Shown here piece after piece: positions 16,267 to 25,029 of a DNA stretch of 64,000 bases; the first letter of the stretch is position 1, and every line of letters starts with the position of its first letter. Origin of the DNA: Pseudomonas orientalis (GTDB lineage: Bacteria; Pseudomonadota; Gammaproteobacteria; Pseudomonadales; Pseudomonadaceae); the NCBI RefSeq assembly GCF_001439815.1, contig NZ_JYLM01000002.1:783327-847326 (forward strand), given 5' to 3'. The notes below the pieces were generated by a model that saw only the letters and a program-made list of their open reading frames with translations, had not been told where the DNA came from and ran no database searches. The position numbers and the translations under genes were made by a program.

Positions 16267-16429
16267 GCGCAGACAACCCGGCGCCAGGCGCCCTCATGCA
16301 TCTGTAGGATGGTGATCCGCCTTGAACGCGCCGATACTCACTCCAGGCCCTGCCCACGTCCAAACACGTTCCGGCCCTTAATGACTGCGTGACGAAAACA
16401 ATAAGAATGTCGCACAGAGGTACTTACGA

Positions 16430-17407
16430 ATGAGCCGTCATGATCATGGTCAAGCCCGCCTTCTCGAGGCATTCAGCGCAATGACACTGGAGCTTCAGCG
16501 CTTGGCGCAGGACAAGAATATCGAGCATTTCCACGAAGCAGCGTTGCGCTGCATCGGCGAGCTGCTGCCCTTCGACAGCGCATGGTGGGGACGCGCGGCG
16601 TTGATTGACGGGTTGCCGGAAGAGCACAGTTCATACCTCTATAAACTGCCCAGCAGCTACCTGCGCGACTGGCAGTCAATCCGCCATGTCGATGTGACCA
16701 TCGACCGGGTCCATGGTGCGCCCGGTCAAGCGATCATCGTCGACATGCGCAGCCCCGCCAGCGGCTCCGGCCTCAACTGGCTTGGCGAATCCTATGGCAT
16801 CGGCGAGTTGCTGTGCGTGGTGTATATCGACCCACAAACCCATCTGAGCGATCACCTCACGTTGTATCGCGCACCCGATGCCCCGCGCTTCATCGAACAG
16901 GATTGCCTGCTGTTGACCCAGCTCATGCGTCATCTGGTAGCGGCAGTATCAGCCAATCAGATCCGCACTCTGGTGGCCATGCGCGAGGCCCTGACTCACC
17001 CACGCAATCTTGCCCTCGCCGTGTGCGATCAGCACGGCACCCTGCACTGCGCCGAACGTGGCTTCGTGGACTTGCTGTTGAGCGAGTGGCCGGACTGGGC
17101 CGGCCCGTGCCTGCCGATAGCGATCGAGGCCGATGGGTACGAAGGCAGGCATTTGCAGATCGAAGCCTCGACGGTCGGCGATCTGTTCCTGCTGGCCGCC
17201 CGCAGCCGCACGGTGCTGATGCAACTGAGCCCACGGGAAAACGCCGTGGCCCAAGGGTTCGGCGAAGGCAAGACTTACAAGGAAGTCGCCCGGGAATTGG
17301 GCATGTCACCCAATACCGTGCGTCATCACATCCGCGCCATCTACAGCAAGCTCGGGGTCAAGGACAAGGCCCGAATTGCCCATCTGCTGCACGCCCCACC
17401 TGACTGA
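16430..17407 (+). CDS. LuxR-family transcriptional regulator
   Basis: A 325-residue regulator. The C-terminal 65 residues form a LuxR helix-turn-helix (LSPRENAVAQGFGEGKTYKE, then the recognition part ELGMSPNTVRHHIRAIYSKLG). The N-terminal 250 residues look like a ligand-sensing region (AWWGRAALIDG, ELLCVVYIDPQT) without a receiver or autoinducer signature. It directly precedes a same-strand outer-membrane channel, MFS transporter and HDAC-like amidohydrolase, which it probably controls. AAAACAATAAGAA lies 25-35 bp before the start and contains a candidate Crc/Hfq motif. Confidence 0.82.
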   Translation: MSRHDHGQARLLEAFSAMTLELQRLAQDKNIEHFHEAALRCIGELLPFDSAWWGRAALIDGLPEEHSSYLYKLPSSYLRDWQSIRHVDVTIDRVHGAPGQAIIVDMRSPASGSGLNWLGESYGIGELLCVVYIDPQTHLSDHLTLYRAPDAPRFIEQDCLLLTQLMRHLVAAVSANQIRTLVAMREALTHPRNLALAVCDQHGTLHCAERGFVDLLLSEWPDWAGPCLPIAIEADGYEGRHLQIEASTVGDLFLLAARSRTVLMQLSPRENAVAQGFGEGKTYKEVARELGMSPNTVRHHIRAIYSKLGVKDKARIAHLLHAPPD

Positions 17408-17532
17408 TCCGTTCCGCTGATTCGCGCAACTGTTTTGGCTGTCCTTTTGACCGCCAAGGGGCGCCTTTGCCTTTTTCCTCTGCCAATAACGGGCGATCCC
17501 TTCGCCACACAACCACTCAAATAAGAGATGCA

Positions 17533-18414
17533 ATGTTCATGACCAGACCCCTCACCCGCAATGCTACGTTGGCCTTCATCGGTGGTCTGTCGAGCCTGCA
17601 GGCCAGCGCCGCGGACCTCAACGCCCGGGATTTTCTTGCCGCGCCGCCTGGCACCAACCTGGGCCTGGTCTATCTGCCGGCAAGCCGCTCCAGCGATTTT
17701 CACGGCACGGCTGACAGCACCGGCAAGGCCGATCTCAAGGTTAACGCTGTCGCCTATCGCCAGGTATTTTTCACCGACATCTGCGGCACCCTCTGTACGC
17801 CACAGTTCATCATTCCCTTCGCCGACATCAACGCGCGTCTACCCGGTGCGAGCAAACAGACAGGCGAAATCGGTTTTGGCGATCCTCAGGTCGGCGGCAC
17901 GGTGTTCCTGATCAACGACCCCGCCGCGCGCACCTACAGCGGGTTGCTGACCCTGATCACCCTGCCGGTAGGCGAGTACCACAGCCAGAATCCTGATGTG
18001 TCGCCCGGTGCCAATCGCTGGGGGGCGACGTTCATTTACAACTACACCCAGGGCATCGGCGAAAAATGGGTGCTGGAAGCCAACCTCGAAGCCCAGCTCT
18101 ACGGCAAGAACGACGACTACTTTGGCGGCGAATTGAAACAGGATCCGCTGTATCGCCTGCAAGCCTTCGCCTCCTACGACTTCACACCCGCCACCTATGG
18201 CGCACTGCGGCTGATCCACGCCGACGGCGGCGAGCTACGGATCAATGACCAGCGTATCGACGACACCCACAAGCGCTACACCCAGGTTGGCTTCGAAGTC
18301 GGTCATTGGCTCGATAAAAAGAACCAGGTGATGTTCAGCCTTTCGCAGAACGTCGCCACCGATAACGGCTACCACGGCACTGACGCACTGTTGCGTCTGG
18401 TCCATGTGTTCTGA
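17533..18414 (+). CDS. Outer-membrane channel, MetA-pathway-of-phenol-degradation (SphA-like) family
   Basis: A 293-residue protein with a signal peptide (MFMTRPLTRNATLAFIGG...QASA|ADLNARDF) and repeated beta-strand patterns ending in LLRLVHVF. Segments such as NLGLVYLPAS, FTDICGTLCTPQFIIPFADI and QVGFEVGHWLDKKNQVMFSLSQN fit the family of outer-membrane proteins found in phenol and aromatic catabolic operons. Two cysteines (DICGTLC) may form a disulphide. The start at 17533 follows AAGAG by five bases. It heads the channel-MFS-deacetylase operon. Confidence 0.78.
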   Translation: MFMTRPLTRNATLAFIGGLSSLQASAADLNARDFLAAPPGTNLGLVYLPASRSSDFHGTADSTGKADLKVNAVAYRQVFFTDICGTLCTPQFIIPFADINARLPGASKQTGEIGFGDPQVGGTVFLINDPAARTYSGLLTLITLPVGEYHSQNPDVSPGANRWGATFIYNYTQGIGEKWVLEANLEAQLYGKNDDYFGGELKQDPLYRLQAFASYDFTPATYGALRLIHADGGELRINDQRIDDTHKRYTQVGFEVGHWLDKKNQVMFSLSQNVATDNGYHGTDALLRLVHVF

Positions 18415-18437
18415 CATCCCTTGATTGGAGTTTAACC

Positions 18438-19601
18438 ATGAACACCCAGACCAAACCGCTGAGCAATCACCGCTCGCTGGCTACATCGCAATTGGCATTG
18501 CTGGCAGCCATTGTGCTGTTCGCCGCCATCACCCCAACCATCCTCATGACCGCACCGGCCGTGGCGGCACAACTGGCGACACAATGGCAGTTGAGCCCGT
18601 CACAAATCGGCGACCTGTTCTCGACCGAACTCGGCGCCATGAGCCTGGCCACGCTGCCAGCGCTCTGGTGGCTCAAACGCGTCGACTGGCGCCGCGCCGC
18701 ATTGGCGGCGGGCGTCGTGTTTATTGCAGCCAATCTGCTATCGATGCTTGCCCACGACTATGGGGTGCTTCTGGCCTTGCGCTTCTGCAGCGCGCTGGCC
18801 GGAGGCTCATTGATGATTATCTGTCTGTCCAGCGCTGCGTCAACGCCCAACCCGGGCCGCGTCTATGGCTTGTGGGTCATGGGCCAACTGGTGGTCGGAG
18901 CGATCGGCTTGAGCATCCTGCCCCGCCTGTTCGAACACTACGGGCTGTCAGCCTGCTACTTGATCCTTGCCGTATTGATGTGCGCTTTCCTGCCGCTGGC
19001 GCGTTACTTCCCACAGGGCAGCCCACCGTCTGAAACGACGGCCGAACACGTTGCCCTCGCATCGAAATGGAAGGCTGCACTGGGCATCCTTGGCATCCTG
19101 AGCTTCTACATCAGCCTGAGCGGTGTGTGGACCTTTATCGGCTCCATCGGCACCGCAGCCGGTATCTGCGCGCAATCGAGCGGCGAGGTGCTGGCGCTCG
19201 CCACGGTGATCGGCATTGTCGGAGCCGGCTGCGCCTCGCTGATAGGCGATCGCCTGCCGCGCTTGCTGTTGTTGCTGCTGGGTTACGCCTTGATGGCGGG
19301 CTCGGTGCTGTTGCTACGCAACCAGCCGGACCTGCAACGCTTTGCGGTGGCGGCGCTGCTGTTCAAGTTCACCTGGACCTTCATCCTGCCGCTGATCCTG
19401 GCCTGCCTGGCCGACCTGGACCGCTCCGGAAAGTTGATGAACACCTCCAACCTGGTGATTGGCGGTGGCCTGGCCATCGGCCCGACCGTTGCTGGCCGGC
19501 TGATCGAAGCCAGCGGCGGTTTTCAATCACTGCTGGTGGGCGGCGCGTGCATCACTCTGCTGTCCCTGACGTTGATGCTGAGCAGCCGCCCAACCGCCTG
19601 A
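18438..19601 (+). CDS. MFS transporter
   Basis: A 387-residue transporter with about 12 hydrophobic helices and very short loops. The first helix is LALLAAIVLFAAITPTILMTAPAVAAQLATQW; the loop-2 region lacks a strong canonical DRxGRR motif, giving LWWLKRVDWRRAALAAG instead, so it is a divergent MFS member. It begins 23 bp after the outer-membrane channel gene with TTGGAG as ribosome site and precedes the amidohydrolase by 34 bp. Substrate unknown; context suggests an N-acylated amine or aromatic compound. Confidence 0.78.
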   Translation: MNTQTKPLSNHRSLATSQLALLAAIVLFAAITPTILMTAPAVAAQLATQWQLSPSQIGDLFSTELGAMSLATLPALWWLKRVDWRRAALAAGVVFIAANLLSMLAHDYGVLLALRFCSALAGGSLMIICLSSAASTPNPGRVYGLWVMGQLVVGAIGLSILPRLFEHYGLSACYLILAVLMCAFLPLARYFPQGSPPSETTAEHVALASKWKAALGILGILSFYISLSGVWTFIGSIGTAAGICAQSSGEVLALATVIGIVGAGCASLIGDRLPRLLLLLLGYALMAGSVLLLRNQPDLQRFAVAALLFKFTWTFILPLILACLADLDRSGKLMNTSNLVIGGGLAIGPTVAGRLIEASGGFQSLLVGGACITLLSLTLMLSSRPTA

Positions 19602-19635
19602 ATGGCCTTTTTACCCTGGAAAAAATGGAAAGACG

Positions 19636-20742
19636 ATGAGCCGAATCAGTGCATTCTTCTACGACGAACTCAGCCTCTGGCACAGTGCCGGGCTGCATGC
19701 CTTGACCCTGCCCGTGGGGGGGTGGGTGCAGCCGCCCGCCGCCGCAGGTCACGCCGAATCGCCAGAAACCAAACGCCGGTTCAAGAGTCTGCTGGATGTG
19801 TCCGGGCTGACCCGTCATTTGCAGGTGCGCAGCGCCCCCTCAGCAACGCAGGAGGATCTGCTGCGTGTGCACACACCTGGCTATCTGCAACGTTTCAAGG
19901 CCATGAGCGATGCGGGCGGCGGTGAATTGGGACCGAATGCGCCCATCGGCCCCGGCAGTTATGAGATTGCCAGGCTCTCCGCCGGCCTGGCCATGGCCGC
20001 GGTGGACGCCGTGCTGTCCGGCGAGGTTGACAATGCCTATTCCCTGTCGCGTCCGCCGGGCCACCATTGCCTTGCCGACAGCGCCATGGGCTTCTGCTTC
20101 CTGGCCAATATCGCCATCGCCATCGAAGCCGCAAAAGCGCGCAGTGGCCTGGGCAAAGTCGCGGTGATCGACTGGGACGTGCACCATGGCAACGGCACGC
20201 AATCGATCTTCGAGGAGCGGGATGACGTGCTGACCATTTCACTTCATCAAGACGGCTGTTTCCCCCCAGGTTACAGCGGCGAAACGGACCGTGGCCGCAA
20301 CGCGGGATCAGGCGCAAACATCAATATTCCGTTGCCGCCCGGCAGCGGTCATGAGGCTTACCTCTATGCAATGGAGCGCATCGTGATCCCGGCATTGGAA
20401 CGTTTCGAGCCGGAGTTGATCATTGTCGCCTGCGGTTACGACGCCAACGCCGTTGACCCCTTGGCACGGATGCTGTTGCACAGTGATTCGTTCCGGCAAA
20501 TGACCCGCAGCGTGCGCAAGGCTGCCGAACAGCTGTGTCAGGGCCGTCTCGTGCTGGTGCATGAAGGTGGGTATTCCGAGGCGTATGTGCCTTTTTGCGG
20601 GCTGGCCACCGTTGAGGAACTGGCGGGCGTCAGAACCGAGGTCATCGACCCGATGCTCGATTTTGTGCAACTGCAACAACCGAACGAAGCGCTGGTGACC
20701 TTTCAACGAGGCTGGATCGACCGGTTGGCCGAAGCGCACTGA
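19636..20742 (+). CDS. Histone-deacetylase-family amidohydrolase (class II HDAC-like)
   Basis: A 368-residue zinc amidohydrolase of the HDAC/acetylpolyamine amidohydrolase superfamily. Visible active-site parts are SRPPGHHCLADSAMGFC (general-base His pair), VIDWDVHHGNGTQ (zinc ligands Asp and His), CGYDANAVDPLARM (third zinc ligand Asp) and HEGGYSE with the catalytic Tyr. Length matches Pseudomonas HDAC-like enzymes. Bacterial members deacetylate acetylpolyamines or other small N-acetyl amides. Being third in an operon with an outer-membrane channel and an MFS protein suggests it removes an acyl group from an imported compound. A bidirectional terminator follows. Confidence 0.85.
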   Translation: MSRISAFFYDELSLWHSAGLHALTLPVGGWVQPPAAAGHAESPETKRRFKSLLDVSGLTRHLQVRSAPSATQEDLLRVHTPGYLQRFKAMSDAGGGELGPNAPIGPGSYEIARLSAGLAMAAVDAVLSGEVDNAYSLSRPPGHHCLADSAMGFCFLANIAIAIEAAKARSGLGKVAVIDWDVHHGNGTQSIFEERDDVLTISLHQDGCFPPGYSGETDRGRNAGSGANINIPLPPGSGHEAYLYAMERIVIPALERFEPELIIVACGYDANAVDPLARMLLHSDSFRQMTRSVRKAAEQLCQGRLVLVHEGGYSEAYVPFCGLATVEELAGVRTEVIDPMLDFVQLQQPNEALVTFQRGWIDRLAEAH

Positions 20743-20749
20743 ACGTGAT

Positions 20750-20953
20750 GAAAAAAACGAGGCCGTTAAGGCCTAATGCCTGTCAGTTAAGCGTACGTGG
20801 CCCTCTGTAGGAGCGAGCTTGCTCGCGAAAAACGTCAACGATAACGCGTGCTTCCTGGATGAACGCGGTGCCTGTAAGTTTTTCGCGAGCAAGCTCGCTC
20901 CTACAAAAAGCCTTAACTGACTGGCATTAGCCGTTAAGGCCTCGTTTTTTTTA
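20750..20953. terminator. Bidirectional terminator split by a REP-containing element
   Basis: The outer parts read AAAAAAACGAGG-CCGTTAAGGC on the left and CCGTTAAGGC-CTCGTTTTTTTT on the right. If the inner 170 bp and one copy of CCGTTAAGGC are removed, they rejoin into a perfect hairpin ACGAGGCC-GTTAA-GGCCTCGT with A- and T-runs on both sides, ideal for the convergent deacetylase and hydroxylase-reductase genes. In the present form the arms can still pair across the insertion. Confidence 0.75.
20773..20930. mobile_element. MITE-like element: REP doublet bounded by 19-bp terminal inverted repeats and a 10-bp direct repeat
   Basis: Left end CTAATGCCTGTCAGTTAAG, right end the inverse of CTAATGCCAGTCAGTTAAG: 19-bp terminal inverted repeats with one mismatch. 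Inside are two inverted REP cores (20808-20827 and 20883-20905). The element is flanked on both sides by CCGTTAAGGC, which looks like a target-site duplication. It has no coding capacity, so it would need a transposase in trans, such as a RAYT. A related copy with one preserved end lies at 4438-4567. Confidence 0.7.
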
Positions 20954-20956
20954 AGC

Positions 20957-21889
20957 TCAGCAGCGGCTGATCAAGTGCTTGAGTACCGTCTTGAACGTTT
21001 CGATCTGGGCTTGACTGAATGGCGCGAACACCTTTTCTTGCTGTTCACCGGCGATCGCCCAAAGGGCTTCGGTCTGTTCGATACCGGCAGTGGTCAACCG
21101 CACGCCATCGGCATCGTCGCTCACCAACCCCTTGCGCTTGAGGTTGGCCACGGCTTCGTCGATTTCCCGCACCGGCATGGCTACTTCGCGCAACAGGTCA
21201 TGGGTGCTCAGCCGGGCGTCGTTCTCCAGCACCATCAACATGCGTGCCTCGTTGGTGCGCAGGCCGGTGGACAATTGCCGGGGTTGGTAGCTGGATTGGT
21301 AGGCACGCACCGCCTGGGTCATCAGGTAGTACAGGTTATGGCTCAAGCGCCCCTGGAAATGGCTGCTCGGCGGCTGGCTGTCGTCACGCTTGGTCATGCG
21401 CGTGTGGGGCAGCACCATCGAGTAGGCGCCCTGATGATAGAGCAGCGGCGCGCGGCCGAAGTCATCGAAAGCCACCACCTTGCCGATCATGATCCAGTGA
21501 TCGCCACCGTCAACCTGCTGGAAGTTCTCGCAGTGAAACCGCGCCGAACAATCGGCGAACACCGGCGCTCCGCCCTCGCCTGGCTGGTATTCGATCTCGG
21601 CGAAGCGATCATCCCTGGGCCGGGCAAAATTGTTCGACAGGTCGATCTGGTCAGCCGCCAGCACGTTGACCGCAAAATGGCTGGCCTGCTTGAACACCTC
21701 ATGACTGTTGGAACGTTTGTCGAGGCTCCACAGCACCAAAGGCGGATCGAGGGACACCGAGTTGAAGCTGTTGGCGGTGACACCCACCTTGCGCCCGGAA
21801 GCGTCGGCGGCGGTGACCACGGTCACGCCGGTGGCAAAATTGCCCAGGGCGCGGCGAAAGGCGCGTGGGTCGAAGGTCGATTCAGACAT
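20957..21889 (-). CDS. 4-hydroxyphenylacetate 3-monooxygenase, reductase component (C1 type)
   Basis: A 310-residue two-domain protein. Residues 1-165 form a flavin reductase domain (FRRALGNFATGVTVVTA, VGVTANSFNSVSLDPPLVLWSLDKRS), and residues about 180-310 form a MarR-like winged helix (RTNEARMLMVLENDARLSTHDLLREV). This architecture and length are those of the Acinetobacter baumannii C1-HPAH reductase, where the MarR-like domain senses 4-hydroxyphenylacetate and stimulates NADH oxidation. It supplies reduced FMN to the C2 oxygenase encoded just upstream. The ATG at 21889 is chosen; the frame is open further upstream but overlaps the C2 gene. Confidence 0.9.
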   Translation of the reverse strand: MSESTFDPRAFRRALGNFATGVTVVTAADASGRKVGVTANSFNSVSLDPPLVLWSLDKRSNSHEVFKQASHFAVNVLAADQIDLSNNFARPRDDRFAEIEYQPGEGGAPVFADCSARFHCENFQQVDGGDHWIMIGKVVAFDDFGRAPLLYHQGAYSMVLPHTRMTKRDDSQPPSSHFQGRLSHNLYYLMTQAVRAYQSSYQPRQLSTGLRTNEARMLMVLENDARLSTHDLLREVAMPVREIDEAVANLKRKGLVSDDADGVRLTTAGIEQTEALWAIAGEQQEKVFAPFSQAQIETFKTVLKHLISRC

Positions 21890-21945
21890 GCAAGACTCCC
21901 GGGCTGCGTCAGGCGCAACCCTGATTGTTGTTATCAAATACGGGT

Positions 21946-23115
21946 TCAGATCATGCTCGGGTCGGGTTCCAGGCCCATCAGTTCGCGGCCGAGGATCTGC
22001 GCGCACACGTCGTAGTCGGTGTAGGCATGGGCGCCGGTCATGTGCGAGTCGCGGAACAGGCGCTGCATCTCGTTGTGTTCGAACCAGGCATTGCCGCCCG
22101 CGGCTTCGAACAGGCGATCCACCGCCTGGATGCACATCTTGGTCGCGTACGCCTGGTTGGTGCGCCAGAACGCCAGGGTTTCGCGGCTGGGGTAGCGCTG
22201 CCGCTCACTGTGCTCGGCATGCTCGGCCCAGGTCTTTTCAAGAAACGCGCGAGCGGCGCCGACCTGATGCGTCGACTCGGCCAAGCGCATCAACGCCGGC
22301 GTGGCCGCACCGACCGCTGCGCCGGTGTAGGCCCGCACGCGGGTCCTGGTCTTTTCACGGAACACCTCAAGCATGCGTTCGGCGACACCCAGGCTCACGG
22401 TAGAAAAACCGCTGGCAAAATACGGACGGTACGGCGAATAGAACACCTTGCTGTCGGGGTACAAGCCGAAGCCTGCGGATTTGCCCTCCATCATGTCCTT
22501 GGCCTTTTGGATGCGATGCTCCGGCACCCAGGCCTTGTCGATGATCAGGGTCTTGGTGCCGCTGCCTTTCATGCCGGCGGCAAACCAGTCGTCGTGGATC
22601 TGATAGTCACTGCGCGGCAGCACCGCGAAGCAATAATCCTGAGTGCCCTCGGCATTCGGCCGGCGGAAACCGACAATGGCCCATTCGGCATGGTCACAGC
22701 CGCTGCTCCAGCCCATCTCACCGCTGAACAGCACGCCGCCCTCGGCCTCTTCGGTACGCCCGAAGGGGGCGATGCTGCTGCTGGCCGTGGCGTCCGGGTC
22801 TGTGCCCCAGACTTCCTGCTGCAGGGTGGCCGAGAACAGCGCCAGTTGATGACTGTGGGTGCACAACAGGCTCATGGCCCAGGCCGTGCTGGCGCAGGCC
22901 CCGGCGAGCGCGGCGATGCAGTCGGCAAACTGTGGCAGCGACAACTCCATGCCACCGAACGCCTTGGGCTGGAACGCACGGTGCAGGCCGATGCCTTTGA
23001 GCAGCGCTATATTCTCGGCGGGCACCTGGCGATCCTGCTCGGCCTGGAAGGCATTGGCCGCGATGGCCGGCAGGAGGGACTTGAGATCTTCGAGGAGCGG
23101 GTTTGGCTTTTTCAT
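21946..23115 (-). CDS. 4-hydroxyphenylacetate 3-monooxygenase, oxygenase component (C2 type)
   Basis: A 389-residue flavin monooxygenase of the acyl-CoA dehydrogenase fold. It is strikingly close to the A. baumannii C2-HPAH oxygenase: IGLHRAFQPKAFGG, LLCTHSHQ, SSGCDHAEWAIVGF, AKDMMEGKSAGFGLYPDSK, SESTHQVG-type Ser/His active-site region and the C-terminal MTGAHAYTDYDVCAQILGR. It hydroxylates 4-hydroxyphenylacetate to 3,4-dihydroxyphenylacetate with FMNH2 and O2, the step that feeds HpaD. It is shorter at the N-terminus than the Acinetobacter enzyme by about 33 residues. It is divergent from the aldehyde dehydrogenase gene. Confidence 0.92.
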   Translation of the reverse strand: MKKPNPLLEDLKSLLPAIAANAFQAEQDRQVPAENIALLKGIGLHRAFQPKAFGGMELSLPQFADCIAALAGACASTAWAMSLLCTHSHQLALFSATLQQEVWGTDPDATASSSIAPFGRTEEAEGGVLFSGEMGWSSGCDHAEWAIVGFRRPNAEGTQDYCFAVLPRSDYQIHDDWFAAGMKGSGTKTLIIDKAWVPEHRIQKAKDMMEGKSAGFGLYPDSKVFYSPYRPYFASGFSTVSLGVAERMLEVFREKTRTRVRAYTGAAVGAATPALMRLAESTHQVGAARAFLEKTWAEHAEHSERQRYPSRETLAFWRTNQAYATKMCIQAVDRLFEAAGGNAWFEHNEMQRLFRDSHMTGAHAYTDYDVCAQILGRELMGLEPDPSMI

Positions 23116-23351
23116 GGATGGCCCTGCTTATTATTGGATGTCCGGGCAACCGCAGGAATTGAGGCGGGGCGCCGGATGCAGGGCCAGTATGGGGTGCGCC
23201 CGGCGGGTATAAAATGCACGTTCCAGAGTCCGGATTGCACTTTTCACAGGCCTGGCAGCCACAGACATAGCGCACGGCAGGCACAGTCAAGCCGGGCATG
23301 CACCGGTGGTTTAACCTCGGGGTTTTCGTTGTTCACGACCAGGAAAACCCC

Positions 23352-24839
23352 ATGAGCGATATTCCACTGCTGCCTCACGTCGAAGCCTTTCTGCGTCGAC
23401 AACATGCGTTGTTTATCGACGGTGGCTACGTCCAGAGTCACTCCGGCCAGACGCTGGAGGTGACCAACCCGGCCACCGGCCAGGTCATCGCCGAGGTCGC
23501 CGACGCCGACCCGGCCGATATCGACGCAGCCGTGGCCTCCGCGCGCCGTGGTTTCAAACACTGGTCCCAGGTCGCCCCCGCGACACGCGGCACTGTGCTG
23601 TTCAAACTGGCCGACCTGCTGGAGCAGCACCGCGAAGAACTGGCGCAGATCGAGACCTGCCAGTCGGGCAAGATCATCCAGATTTCCCGGGCCTTCGAAG
23701 TCGACCAGGCCGCGCATTTCTTGCGTTACTACGCCGGCTGGGCCAGCAAGATCACCGGGCAGACCATCACGCCGTCACTGCCCTCCTTCGCCGGTGAACG
23801 CTACACCGCCTTCACCCTGCGCGAGCCGGTCGGGGTGGTGGTGGGGATCGTGCCGTGGAATTTCTCGACCATGATCGCTATCTGGAAACTCGCCTCGGCA
23901 CTGGTGACCGGCTGCAGCATCATCATCAAGCCCAGTGAGTTCACGCCGCTGACCATCCTGCGCATCGCCGAACTGGCGATGGAAGCCGGCCTGCCGCCAG
24001 GTGCGCTCAACGTACTGACCGGCACCGGCCTGGTGGGCAAAGGGCTGGTCGAACACCCCGGCACCAACAAAGTGTCGTTTACCGGCTCGGTGCCGACCGG
24101 CGTCGCCGTGGGCCAGAGCGCCATGGGCGCCGGGTTGACTCGCGCGACCCTTGAACTGGGCGGGAAGAACTCGGCGGGTTTCCTGCCCGACGTGGACCTG
24201 GACAAGGCGGTCAGCGGCATCATCGAAGCGGGCTTTTTGCACTCGGGGCAGATCTGCGCGGCTGCCGAGCGCTTCTTTGTGCATCGCTCGCAGATCGAGG
24301 CGGTCATGGACACGCTGGCGCAACGCTTGAGCGCGCTGAACATCGGCTCGCCGCTGGATGAGCGTACCGAGTTCGGCCCGGTCGCCAACCGCCAGCACCA
24401 ACTCAAACTGGGCGCGTTCTTTGACAGGGCACGCGCGCAAAACAACCGCATTGTGCACGGCGGCAGGCTGATTGACCGGCCGGGTTGCTACGTTGAACCG
24501 ACGATCATCCTGGCCAACGGGGTCGACGATACGTTGCTCAACGAAGAGACCTTCGGCCCGATTGCTACGTTCTTGCCGTATGACACTGAAGAGGAGCTGC
24601 TGGCGTTGATGAACAACACGCCTTATGGCTTGAGCGCCAGCCTCTGGACCAACGATCTGGGCAAGGCGCTACGCATGGTGCCGGCCATTGAAGCGGGCAC
24701 GGTGTGGGTGAATATGCATACCTTGCTGGACCCGGCGGTGCCGTTTGGGGGAAGCAAGTCCTCGGGCGTGGGTCGGGAGTTTGGCGGTGCGTTTATTGAG
24801 GATTACACCGAGTTGAAATCGGTGATGATTCGTTACTGA
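23352..24839 (+). CDS. Phenylacetaldehyde/4-hydroxyphenylacetaldehyde dehydrogenase (FeaB/PeaE-like)
   Basis: A 495-residue NAD-type aldehyde dehydrogenase, close to FeaB in length. The general-base Glu sits in LELGGKNSAG and the nucleophilic Cys in HSGQICAAAERFF; cofactor segment VSFTGSVPTG is normal. It would turn the arylacetaldehyde from an amine oxidase into (4-hydroxy)phenylacetate, the substrate of the divergent C1/C2 hydroxylase. The ATG at 23352 has AGGAAA upstream. Expression is plausibly under the FeaR-like activator at 11087. Confidence 0.87.
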   Translation: MSDIPLLPHVEAFLRRQHALFIDGGYVQSHSGQTLEVTNPATGQVIAEVADADPADIDAAVASARRGFKHWSQVAPATRGTVLFKLADLLEQHREELAQIETCQSGKIIQISRAFEVDQAAHFLRYYAGWASKITGQTITPSLPSFAGERYTAFTLREPVGVVVGIVPWNFSTMIAIWKLASALVTGCSIIIKPSEFTPLTILRIAELAMEAGLPPGALNVLTGTGLVGKGLVEHPGTNKVSFTGSVPTGVAVGQSAMGAGLTRATLELGGKNSAGFLPDVDLDKAVSGIIEAGFLHSGQICAAAERFFVHRSQIEAVMDTLAQRLSALNIGSPLDERTEFGPVANRQHQLKLGAFFDRARAQNNRIVHGGRLIDRPGCYVEPTIILANGVDDTLLNEETFGPIATFLPYDTEEELLALMNNTPYGLSASLWTNDLGKALRMVPAIEAGTVWVNMHTLLDPAVPFGGSKSSGVGREFGGAFIEDYTELKSVMIRY

Positions 24840-24870
24840 CAAGTATCTGGCTGATGCAGGAGATCAAAAT

Positions 24871-24958
24871 GTGGGAGGGGGCTTGCTCCCGATAGCGGTG
24901 TGTCAGTCACTGTATGTATTGATTGAACCACTGCTATCGGGGGCAAGCCCCCTCCCAC
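24871..24958. repeat. REP doublet (REPIN), gtgggagggggcttgc family
   Basis: GTGGGAGGGGGCTTGCTCCC at 24871-24890 faces its inverse (GGGGGCAAGCCCCCTCCCAC) at 24939-24958, enclosing GATAGCGGTGTGTCAGTCAC. The flanking GAGATCAAAAT and the inner TGTGTCAGTCAC recur in the doublet at 27929, so both come from the same family. Confidence 0.88.
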
Positions 24959-24970
24959 CTGGATACCTTC

Positions 24971-24980
24971 AATGGATCCA
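24971..24980. promoter_or_regulatory. vanR: Candidate VanR operator, distal
   Basis: AATGGATCCA, with the palindromic core TGGATCCA, matches the known VanR site type ATTGGATCCAAT. A second copy overlaps the vanA promoter 85 bp downstream. Confidence 0.6.
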
Positions 24981-25029
24981 CTATTAAGTAGATCGTTCGA
25001 TAATCGCCCATTAAAACCCCTTTCAAAGC

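Noticed and set aside
15706..16392. 228-codon plus-strand open frame after the porin
   Set aside because: No family resemblance or ribosome site; the minus strand carries a recognisable chemoreceptor fragment instead.
21925..23355. 476-codon open frame on the plus strand over the C2 oxygenase
   Set aside because: Antisense shadow; the minus-strand oxygenase matches a known family end to end.
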